Assembly: GCF_041814905.1 (NCBI RefSeq)
Contig: NZ_JBGXYA010000030.1
Span: 1-21,349 of the forward strand
Length of the DNA: 21,349 nt
Source of the DNA: Glaesserella sp041814905
Lineage (GTDB): Bacteria > Pseudomonadota > Gammaproteobacteria > Enterobacterales > Pasteurellaceae
Reading direction: 5' to 3'
The notes beneath the pieces were generated by a model. That model was not told the DNA's origin. It saw only the letters and a program-made list of their open reading frames with translations, and made no database searches. Shown here piece by piece: positions 15,766 through 21,349 of this stretch (position 1 is its first letter; every line of letters starts with the position of its first letter). The translations under genes were made by a program, and so were the position numbers.

Positions 15766-16725
15766 ATGAAATTATCAAAAACTCTGCTTTTTACAGCATT
15801 AAGCGCGTTCGCCATACATTCATTTGCTCAAGAGAAAGTTCACAACGTCGCCATTACGGCGATTGTTGAGCATCCGGCTTTAGATACCATTCGCCAAGGT
15901 GTCATTGAGGAGCTGGCGCGAGAAGGGTTTGTTGATGGTAAAAATATCAAAATAGATTTTCAGTCGGCACAAGGCAGTACAGCAACGGCGGCACAGATTG
16001 CCCGTAAATTCGTGGGTGATAAAGCGGATATCATTATTCCGATTACCACCCCAAGCGCTCAGCCTGTCGTGGCGGCAACCCGTAGTATTCCGATTGTCTT
16101 TTCAGGTGTCACCGATCCGGTTGCGGCAAAATTGGTGAAATCATGGGAGCCGAGTGGTACGAACGTGACCGGTATTTCCGATCATAAACCGATCGAACCT
16201 CAGCTGGAATTGATTAAAACCCTTGTGCCTAAGGTGACGTCCCTCGGCTTTGTTTATAGTGCGGGTGAAGTCAACTCAACGATTGTATTGGATGAGCTAC
16301 AACAAGCGGCGAAAAAAATGAATATTCAAATAGTACCGGTTGCGGTACAACGCAGTGCGGATATTGGTACCGCCGCCCGTAGCTTAAACGGCAAAGTTCA
16401 AGCGATTTACATTACGGAAGATAATGGCGTCGTATCGGCGTATGAAGCGTTACATAAAGCGGCATTGGAGGCAAAACTGCCTGTCATCGCGGCGGATCGC
16501 GATACGGTAAAACGTGGCGCTCTGGCGGCTTATGCGGTGAACCAATACGATATCGGTAGTGAAACCGGTAAAGTGGCGGCACGAGTATTACGCGGAGAAA
16601 AAGCAGGGCAGATAGCAACACACGGTGTAAGCAAAATGGAGCTGTCGATCAATCAACAAACGGCAAAGGAATTGGGGATTGCCATTCCTGAAACCTTAAG
16701 TAAAGAAGCAAAAGAACAATTTTAA
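15766..16725 (+). CDS. TrpX-family periplasmic substrate-binding protein, orphan
   Basis: This is a periplasmic solute-binding protein of the ABC_sub_bind / COG2984 (TrpX) family, 319 residues. A signal peptide (1-21, ending HSFA) with no lipobox cysteine means it should be soluble in the periplasm. Family stretches include VAITAIVEHPALDTIRQGVI, FQSAQGS, IITTPSAQ-like IIPITTPSAQPVVAATRSIP, FSGVTDPVAAKLVKSW and GALAAYAVNQYDIGSETG. Such proteins normally sit with a permease and an ATPase, and streptococcal relatives bind tryptophan. Here no transporter gene is adjacent: sspB lies upstream behind a terminator and convergent ispA downstream. The TrpR-like operator in front supports tryptophan or a related compound as ligand. 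The ligand and partner are inferred. Confidence 0.85.
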   Translation: MKLSKTLLFTALSAFAIHSFAQEKVHNVAITAIVEHPALDTIRQGVIEELAREGFVDGKNIKIDFQSAQGSTATAAQIARKFVGDKADIIIPITTPSAQPVVAATRSIPIVFSGVTDPVAAKLVKSWEPSGTNVTGISDHKPIEPQLELIKTLVPKVTSLGFVYSAGEVNSTIVLDELQQAAKKMNIQIVPVAVQRSADIGTAARSLNGKVQAIYITEDNGVVSAYEALHKAALEAKLPVIAADRDTVKRGALAAYAVNQYDIGSETGKVAARVLRGEKAGQIATHGVSKMELSINQQTAKELGIAIPETLSKEAKEQF

Positions 16726-16750
16726 ATTTGCAAAATAAAGTGAAAAACAG

Positions 16751-16784
16751 ACCGCTTGTAGATGATACTGCAAGCGGTTTTTTG
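16751..16784. terminator. Bidirectional terminator containing an uptake sequence
   Basis: ACCGCTTGTAG (16751-16761) pairs with CTGCAAGCGGT (16768-16778), one pair a G-T, around ATGATA, followed by TTTTTTG. On the minus strand the hairpin is followed by CTGTTTTTC. It ends the TrpX-like gene and convergent ispA. The left arm includes a full uptake core (minus strand, 16751-16759); the right arm has only CAAGCGGT. Confidence 0.88.
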
Positions 16785-16789
16785 ATGCA

Positions 16790-17683
16790 TTAACTCTCTC
16801 TTTTCACAATGAAGTGAGCGAGTTCGCGAAGGGCGGTAGTGTCGAAAGGCAGTTCTGACAATGTCGCCAAGGCGGAAAGATACAATCCCTCGGCTTTTTG
16901 TTTTGCACCGTCCAAACCGAGTAATTTAGGATACGTGCTTTTATTTAACGCTTCATCCGCCCCGACCGTTTTGCCGATTTTGTCACTGTTGCCGATAATA
17001 TCCAAAATATCGTCCTGCACTTGAAACGCCAAACCAATCGCCTTGGCATAATCGGTCAGTTTCTGTTCGATTAATTTGTCCTCAGTATAGTCTGACAAAT
17101 TAAAGCCCATCAGCACGGCCGCCACAATCAATGCGCCGGTTTTATTACGATGGATTAACTCCAGATCTGTCAATGACACGGCTTTATCCTCCGACTGTAG
17201 ATCCAAACTTTGCCCCAAACACATACCGCGCGCTCCCGCAGATTTGGCTAACCATTGGATTTGATTCACTTTTTGTGTGGCACAGAGGTGCGGATCTGTC
17301 GAGATCAGCTCAAACGCAAAGCTTTGTAACGCATCGCCCGCAAGAATTGCGGTGGCTTCATCAAAAGCGATATGGCAAGTTGGTTTACCACGGCGCAGTT
17401 TATCATCGTCCATTGCCGGTAAATCGTCGTGGACTAAAGAATAAGCGTGAATCGCTTCCATGGCGGCGGCAGAGTGATCGAGTTTGTCAAGCGATACACC
17501 GAGCATTCTGCCCGTCGCATACATTAAAAACGGGCGTACGCGTTTACCGCCGAGCAATACGGCATACGACATCGCCTCAACCAAGGGGGAACCGTGAGTT
17601 TCATAGGCCGCCAATTGTTTCGCTAAGAAAGCGTTGACGCGCTGTTGTAGTGTATGCAGATCTGTTTGTAAGGAATAAGTCAT
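16790..17683 (-). CDS. ispA: Farnesyl diphosphate synthase (geranyltranstransferase)
   Basis: IspA condenses isopentenyl diphosphate with dimethylallyl and then geranyl diphosphate to make farnesyl diphosphate, the precursor of quinone side chains and undecaprenyl phosphate. It shows both Asp-rich Mg-binding motifs: DDLPAMDDDKLRRG (first) and FQVQDDILDIIG (second). Other hallmarks are GGKRVRPFLMYATG, EAIHAYSLVHDDL, GDALQSFAFE and HRNKTGALI. I choose ATG at 17683 (297 residues), because GGTGA lies eight bases upstream; TTG at 17698 and GTG at 17695 are also in frame. The gene follows xseB by 50 bases. The dxs gene that commonly follows ispA is not here. Confidence 0.96.
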   Translation of the reverse strand: MTYSLQTDLHTLQQRVNAFLAKQLAAYETHGSPLVEAMSYAVLLGGKRVRPFLMYATGRMLGVSLDKLDHSAAAMEAIHAYSLVHDDLPAMDDDKLRRGKPTCHIAFDEATAILAGDALQSFAFELISTDPHLCATQKVNQIQWLAKSAGARGMCLGQSLDLQSEDKAVSLTDLELIHRNKTGALIVAAVLMGFNLSDYTEDKLIEQKLTDYAKAIGLAFQVQDDILDIIGNSDKIGKTVGADEALNKSTYPKLLGLDGAKQKAEGLYLSALATLSELPFDTTALRELAHFIVKRES

Positions 17684-17733
17684 TGTTATGATCACCAAAT
17701 GAAATGGTTGGTTAAAATCGTCAATATAAAGGT

Positions 17734-17955
17734 TTAGTAATCGGAGAGTTCGGCTTTTTCATCTTTTTGCATTAAGATCCGAATACGTTGCTCCGCATTC
17801 TGCAAACGTTCTTGCCCTTGTTGAACCAATTTGACTGCTGTTTCAAATTCGTTTAGCGCCTCTTCAAGCGGTAAATCCCCCGATTCTAAGCGGCTGACAA
17901 TCTCTTCCAGTGCTTTCAGTGTGGTTTCAAAATCTTGAGTGGGTTTCTTTGCCAT
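17734..17955 (-). CDS. xseB: Exodeoxyribonuclease VII small subunit
   Basis: XseB combines with the large subunit XseA to form exonuclease VII, which degrades single-stranded DNA from both ends. The 73-residue protein has the family core FETTLKALEEIVSRLESGDL, then PLEEALNEFETAVKLVQQGQ, a two-helix coiled coil. AAAGGAAA precedes the ATG. It leads the xseB-ispA unit, a pairing common in gammaproteobacteria. It is divergent from the MOSC gene, with an uptake sequence between them. Confidence 0.96.
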   Translation of the reverse strand: MAKKPTQDFETTLKALEEIVSRLESGDLPLEEALNEFETAVKLVQQGQERLQNAEQRIRILMQKDEKAELSDY

Positions 17956-17971
17956 AGTTTTTTCCTTTGTT

Positions 17972-17980
17972 ACAAGCGGT
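17972..17980 (+). repeat. DNA uptake signal sequence between xseB and the MOSC gene
   Basis: ACAAGCGGT is followed by CATTTTACTTGAGAATTTTG and CAAAAG, an extended signal in the divergent intergenic region. The core begins 17 bases upstream of the xseB start. Confidence 0.85.
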
Positions 17981-18061
17981 CATTTTACTTGAGAATTTTG
18001 CAAAAGTGGATTCTTTTCCATTTTTCCGCTATTGTGCGCAGCTAAAATACAGGAGAAATAA

Positions 18062-18850
18062 GTGAAAGTAACGCAACTCAATGTATATCCGATTAAATCC
18101 ACTCGGGCGTATCGGGTAGATCAAGCTTTTGTACAACCGCATGGGCTGAATTTTGACCGTGAATTTATGATTACTGAAGCGGACGGAACCTTTATTACCG
18201 CTCGTAAAGACGCGGTGCTTTATCGTCTGTCTGCAATGCCGATTTCAAGCGGGATTGTCATCAATGCGGATAACGGTGAACGGTGTGTTGTGCACTACCG
18301 TGATTTCATTCAATGTCAATTAAGTGAAGTGTGGGGAACACACTTTAACTCTTTCGTGGCTTCTGACAATGTTAATCAGTGGTTGAGCGGGCTTTTCGGG
18401 AGAGAGGTACAACTCCGTTGGTTGGGGGTGCAAAGCCAACGTACCGTGAAAGGCTTTGAACCGCATCCGATGAGTTTTGGGGACAGCAATCCATTATTGC
18501 TGGTATCGGAACAGTCATTAAAGCAGGTTCAACAATGGTCTCCGGTACCGGTTTCCATGGAACAGTTTCGCGGCAACATTGTCATAGACGGGACTCAACC
18601 GTTTGAAGAAGAAACATGGCGGCGAATTCAAATCGGCGAAGTTATCTTCACATTTTCGCAATGCTGTACACGTTGTATATTAATTACACGAGATGTGCAG
18701 ACATTACTATTGGACCCGAAGGCGGAGCCTTTTCGGACGTTAAAACAACATCACACGAATGAAAACGGTAAACCGATTTTCGGTATTCACTTAGTACCGG
18801 AAAACAGTGGCGTTATTCGTGTCGGTGATTCCATTACTTTGTTAAGTTAA
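18062..18850 (+). CDS. MOSC-domain protein, YcbX/mARC-like
   Basis: This 262-residue protein has the N-terminal beta-barrel domain (MKVTQLNVYPIKSTRAYRVD, GLNFDREFMITEADGTFITA) and the MOSC domain that together bind molybdenum cofactor in YcbX and mitochondrial mARC. Those proteins reduce N-hydroxylated compounds. The conserved cysteine expected to ligate molybdenum is in CCTRCILITRDVQT (about 200-213). E. coli YcbX carries a C-terminal 2Fe-2S ferredoxin domain; it is absent here, so an outside electron donor would be needed. The start is GTG, placed by AGGAG six bases upstream. The next gene begins seven bases after its stop. Substrate unknown. Confidence 0.85.
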   Translation: MKVTQLNVYPIKSTRAYRVDQAFVQPHGLNFDREFMITEADGTFITARKDAVLYRLSAMPISSGIVINADNGERCVVHYRDFIQCQLSEVWGTHFNSFVASDNVNQWLSGLFGREVQLRWLGVQSQRTVKGFEPHPMSFGDSNPLLLVSEQSLKQVQQWSPVPVSMEQFRGNIVIDGTQPFEEETWRRIQIGEVIFTFSQCCTRCILITRDVQTLLLDPKAEPFRTLKQHHTNENGKPIFGIHLVPENSGVIRVGDSITLLS

Positions 18851-18857
18851 GGTGTAT

Positions 18858-20798
18858 ATGCAAAAAACAACCCGCTTTATTTTATTTCCGATTTTCGTTT
18901 TTATCGGGATAAATCTGATTATTTTTAGCTTATCTCGTTTAGGACTGTCGATTTGGCAGGCTGAACGCGTTTCCGCCGTAGACGGTTGGATTCCGCTGTT
19001 TTTACAGGGATTACGCATTGATATTGTTGCTCTGTGCTATTTGTTCGGTGTGCCCGCCTTGTTCACTGTATTGCTGACGCACAGTAATGCCTTAGGCAGA
19101 ATCTGGTTGACGGTGTTACGTATTTGGTTAACCGTCGGCTCCGTATTTATTCTGTTTATGGAAGTCGCCACACCGGCGTTTATCGAAACCTATGATTTCC
19201 GCCCGAACAGATTGTTTATTGAATATCTGCTTTATCCGAAAGAAGTCTTTACCATGCTTGCCAACGGGCATTTATTGGCTATGATTAGCAGCCTTGCGGT
19301 AACGGTCATCGCATTTATCGCTTATTGGAAATTAGCCGGTTGGGCAATTAAAGATTTACGTTTACCGAGTTGGAAATGGAGACCGATCATCGCATTAGTG
19401 ATTATTGCGGTGGCTTTTGTCGGTGCGCGATCGACGTTTGCTCACCGAGGAATTAATCCGGCAATGGTGGCTTTTTCAGGCGATCCGTTAGTCAATTCGT
19501 TAGTGCTAAATTCCGGTTATTCGGTCTTATATGCTGCACAACAATTGAAGGATGAAGACAAGTCCTCCGAACAATACGGCAAAATGGATACGGAAGAGAT
19601 GTTCAACATCGTCAAAGCCAGCCGTAACCGTCCTGAAAGCGACTATATTTCCGACGATATTCCGACGTTAACGCGTAATCAAGCGAGCTATCAGGGTAAA
19701 CCGAAAAATATTGTAATTATCTTGGAAGAAAGCCTCGGTGCGCAATTTGTCGGCACACTCGGTGGAAAGCCGCTGACACCTGAATTTGATAAATTAGCGC
19801 AAGAAGGTTGGTTGTTTGAAAATATTTATGCAACCGGTACCCGTTCCGTTCGTGGCATTGAAGCCGTTACCGCCGGTTTTACTCCGACGCCTGCTCGTGC
19901 GACGGTCAAACTCACCAAGAGCCAAAACGGTTTCTTTACGATCGCGGAATTGTTGCGTCGCCAAGGGTATAGTACTTCCTTCATTTACGGTGGCGAAAAG
20001 CACTTCGATAACATGGCAAGCTATTTCTATGGAAACGGATTTGAAACCATTATTGACGAAAAGGATTACAAAAACCCGAAATTCGTTTCCACATGGGGGA
20101 TGAGTGATGAAGATTTATTCGATAAAGCAAATGAAACCTTCACGGAATTGGCGAAATCGGACAAACCGTTTTTCAGTTTAGTTTTTACCTCAAGTAACCA
20201 TGATCCGTTTGAGTTCCCGGACGGTAAAATTGAGCTGTTTGATAAAGAAAAACAGACGCGCAATAACGCGGCAAAATATGCGGATTATGCAATTGGGCAC
20301 TTTTTCAAATTGGCAAAAGCCTCCGATTATTGGAAAAACACTATCTTTCTTGTGATTGCCGACCACGATTCACGTGTGGCGGGGGCAGACTTAGTGCCGA
20401 TTTATAATTTCCACATCCCAGCACTTATTTTGGGTGAGGGTATCGAAGCAAAACGCGATAATCGTTTAGTCAGTCAAATCGATATGCCGACGACCTTGCT
20501 TTCACTTGCCGGTGTCAGCGGAGAATATCCGATGATTGGTTTTGATTTAACACAAGACGTTAATCCTAACCGAGCCTTTATGCAATACGATCAAACGCAA
20601 GCGATGATGAAAGGTAATTATGTGGTGATTTTGCAGCCGAATACGCCGATTCAAGGTTATGAATATGATGTCAATGCCAAGCAGCTTAAGCCGAAAGAGC
20701 AGCCGGAGGCAATGAAAAAAGAGGCGCTTGCTCATGCACTGTTAGGCAGTTATTTATATCAACATCAGCTTTATAAGCTGCCGAAAGAAGTAAAATAG
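18858..20798 (+). CDS. LTA synthase/sulfatase-family membrane phosphotransferase
   Basis: This is an inner-membrane protein of the alkaline phosphatase superfamily (sulfatase domain, MdoB/LtaS-like, COG1368), 646 residues from ATG 18858, which follows AAGG; GTG at 18852 is the other possible start. About five membrane helices fill residues 5-190. The periplasmic domain follows (about 280-600). It shows NIVIILEESLGAQFVG with metal-binding Glu290/291, the likely nucleophile Thr328 in TGTRSVRGIEA, His448 in SSNHDPF, and Asp502-His503 in VIADHDSR. Relatives transfer phosphoglycerol or phosphoethanolamine head groups to glycans, or cleave phospholipid. The Gram-negative member's substrate is unknown. 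It is probably cotranscribed with the MOSC gene and ends in a clear terminator. Confidence 0.85.
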   Translation: MQKTTRFILFPIFVFIGINLIIFSLSRLGLSIWQAERVSAVDGWIPLFLQGLRIDIVALCYLFGVPALFTVLLTHSNALGRIWLTVLRIWLTVGSVFILFMEVATPAFIETYDFRPNRLFIEYLLYPKEVFTMLANGHLLAMISSLAVTVIAFIAYWKLAGWAIKDLRLPSWKWRPIIALVIIAVAFVGARSTFAHRGINPAMVAFSGDPLVNSLVLNSGYSVLYAAQQLKDEDKSSEQYGKMDTEEMFNIVKASRNRPESDYISDDIPTLTRNQASYQGKPKNIVIILEESLGAQFVGTLGGKPLTPEFDKLAQEGWLFENIYATGTRSVRGIEAVTAGFTPTPARATVKLTKSQNGFFTIAELLRRQGYSTSFIYGGEKHFDNMASYFYGNGFETIIDEKDYKNPKFVSTWGMSDEDLFDKANETFTELAKSDKPFFSLVFTSSNHDPFEFPDGKIELFDKEKQTRNNAAKYADYAIGHFFKLAKASDYWKNTIFLVIADHDSRVAGADLVPIYNFHIPALILGEGIEAKRDNRLVSQIDMPTTLLSLAGVSGEYPMIGFDLTQDVNPNRAFMQYDQTQAMMKGNYVVILQPNTPIQGYEYDVNAKQLKPKEQPEAMKKEALAHALLGSYLYQHQLYKLPKEVK

Positions 20799-20809
20799 CG
20801 AATATCAAT

Positions 20810-20836
20810 GAAAGGGGCGAAAGCCTCTTTCTTTTT
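20810..20836 (+). terminator. Rho-independent terminator of the sulfatase-family gene
   Basis: GAAAGGGGC pairs with GCCTCTTTC over nine positions, one a G-T, around a GAAA tetraloop, followed by TTTTT. It starts 11 bases after the stop codon. Confidence 0.92.
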
Positions 20837-20861
20837 GTGTAGAGAAAATGTGGTGGAAAAA

Positions 20862-20974
20862 GGGTGAGGGCGTTTCCAGCTGACCTCGGCACACGGAAAT
20901 TTCAATTCTGGCTGCTTTCTTCCGAACCTGACCAAGTAAACCGAACACCATTGCGAGGAACCAAAAACGCCCCC
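20862..20974 (-). ncRNA. ffs: 4.5S RNA of the signal recognition particle
   Basis: On the minus strand this 113-base stretch starts GGGGGCGTTT and ends AAACGCCCTCACCC, whose ends pair over ten positions. The Ffh-binding hairpin is at 20933-20910: GGTCAGGTTCGGAAG then AAAGCAGCC, with the invariant GGAA tetraloop. Other stretches shared with E. coli 4.5S RNA are TTGGTTC, CGCAA, GTTTAC and GTGTGCCG, and the length is almost the same (114 in E. coli). The RNA pairs with Ffh to send inner-membrane proteins to FtsY and the translocon. TTTTT follows the 3' end, so the terminal stem can act as terminator. A leader of about 27 bases between promoter and mature end agrees with RNase P processing known in E. 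coli. Its nearness to tesB is as in E. coli. Confidence 0.95.
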
Positions 20975-21005
20975 ATAGGATTACACGAAATGTGTAAGGA
21001 TTCGG

Positions 21006-21034
21006 ATTATAAAGAGGAATGCGCACTAAAACAA
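21006..21034 (-). promoter_or_regulatory. ffs promoter
   Basis: On the minus strand, TTGTTT (21034-21029), a 17-base spacer and a perfect TATAAT (21011-21006) form a strong sigma70 promoter aimed at the 4.5S RNA gene. Confidence 0.8.
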
Positions 21035-21046
21035 GCAAAAAGAGAA

Positions 21047-21104
21047 ACAAGCGGTTTGATTGGTACAAAATTTTGCAAAAAATCTACCGAATCGAACCGC
21101 TTGT
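21047..21104. repeat. Inverted pair of DNA uptake sequences between ffs and tesB
   Basis: ACAAGCGGTTTGATTGGTA and TACCGAATCGAACCGCTTGT are near-perfect inverted arms, with both cores complete (21047-21055 plus, 21096-21104 minus). The 20-base loop holds AAAATTTTGCAAAAAA. The pair lies between two divergent promoters rather than at a gene end. Confidence 0.85.
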
Positions 21105-21107
21105 CGC

Positions 21108-21136
21108 TTGTATTCCTCAAAGATTTGTTTTAAAAA
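21108..21136 (+). promoter_or_regulatory. Possible tesB promoter
   Basis: TTGTAT (21108-21113), 17 bases, TAAAAA (21131-21136). The match is moderate, and the -35 is four bases after the uptake-sequence hairpin. Confidence 0.3.
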
Positions 21137-21164
21137 TAGCGTTTTTTAACTTTCAGGAGAAGCT

Positions 21165-21349
21165 ATGTCTCATGCCCTTACTCATTTGATTCAATTATTG
21201 ACGCTGGAACGTTTGGATGACGGACTGTTCCGCGGAGAAAGCGAAGACCTCGGTTTTCCGCAAGTGTTCGGAGGACAGGTTGTTTCGCAAGCATTGGCGG
21301 CGGCAATGCAAGTCGTGGATGTAGAACGTGATTTACATTCTTGCCATGC
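21165..21349 (+). CDS. tesB: Acyl-CoA thioesterase II, 5' part (runs off the window)
   Basis: The 61 visible codons start MSHALTHLIQLLTLERLDDG and continue LFRGESEDLGFPQVFGGQVV and SQALAAAMQVVDVERDLHSC. They align without gaps to the start of E. coli TesB, a hotdog-fold enzyme that hydrolyses medium- and long-chain acyl-CoA in the cytoplasm. AGGAGA lies four bases before the ATG. The rest of the gene is beyond the window. Confidence 0.93.
   Translation, partial: MSHALTHLIQLLTLERLDDGLFRGESEDLGFPQVFGGQVVSQALAAAMQVVDVERDLHSCH

Noticed and set aside
17131..17637. A 168-codon plus-strand reading frame inside ispA
   Set aside because: It is the antisense shadow of a clearly intact ispA, and its Arg/Pro/His-rich translation has no recognisable motif.
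20805..21133. Open reading frames of 87-89 codons on both strands in the 20799-21164 gap
   Set aside because: They overlap the 4.5S RNA gene, the terminator and the uptake-sequence pair, lack a good ribosome-binding site, and match no protein I recognise.
1..21349. CRISPR, prophage, insertion sequence, tRNA or rRNA
   Set aside because: No spaced direct-repeat series, transposase, integrase, att-like repeats or tRNA/rRNA sequence was found.

Overview
The window reads as chromosomal DNA of a Pasteurellaceae bacterium of the Actinobacillus pleuropneumoniae / Mannheimia side of the family. The main reason is the 9-base DNA-uptake core ACAAGCGGT, found 13 times on the two strands and usually trailed by an AAATTTTGCAAAA-type tract. 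Haemophilus influenzae uses a different core, AAGTGCGGT. Gene content (lysS, seqA, menE, aroC, tmaR, sspAB, ispA, xseB, ffs, tesB) is ordinary gammaproteobacterial core genome. I see no phage, insertion sequence, integrase, CRISPR array, toxin-antitoxin pair or obvious defence island.

Layout. Bases 1-45 are probably the last codons of an upstream gene, followed by a strong terminator. Bases 228-3224 hold lysS and an HsrA-like 14-TM MFS transporter. Bases 3286-4071 (minus) are the ybfF esterase, divergent from a run of same-strand genes at 4182-13922: seqA, menE, two tandem full-length MscK-type mechanosensitive channels (about 1100 residues each) and aroC. Spacings of 3, -8, 52 and 9 bases with no terminator suggest one transcript. 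A bidirectional terminator separates aroC from tmaR (minus). A divergent promoter region then leads to sspA-sspB. An orphan periplasmic binding protein of the TrpX family follows, preceded by a near-consensus TrpR operator. ispA and xseB are on the minus strand. A YcbX/mARC-like MOSC protein and an LTA-synthase-family membrane sulfatase form a plus-strand pair. The last 550 bases hold ffs (4.5S SRP RNA, minus strand), with its own sigma70 promoter, and the 5' end of tesB.

Points of most interest: (i) the TrpR-like operator in front of a lone TrpX-type binding protein with no permease or ATPase beside it; (ii) three GATC sites within 25 bases, plus a fourth at the ribosome-binding site, in the seqA/ybfF promoter region, a pattern that suggests SeqA/Dam autoregulation; (iii) the tandem MscK pair, in which the upstream copy has diverged in the cytoplasmic cage while the downstream copy stays close to E. 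coli MscK; (iv) the 4.5S RNA gene, which carries a compensatory base-pair change supporting its fold; (v) an inverted uptake-sequence pair placed between two divergent promoters, where no transcript should end. I did not find anything that can be called a wholly new system. The trp-operator/orphan-SBP unit and the paired channels are the best candidates for follow-up.
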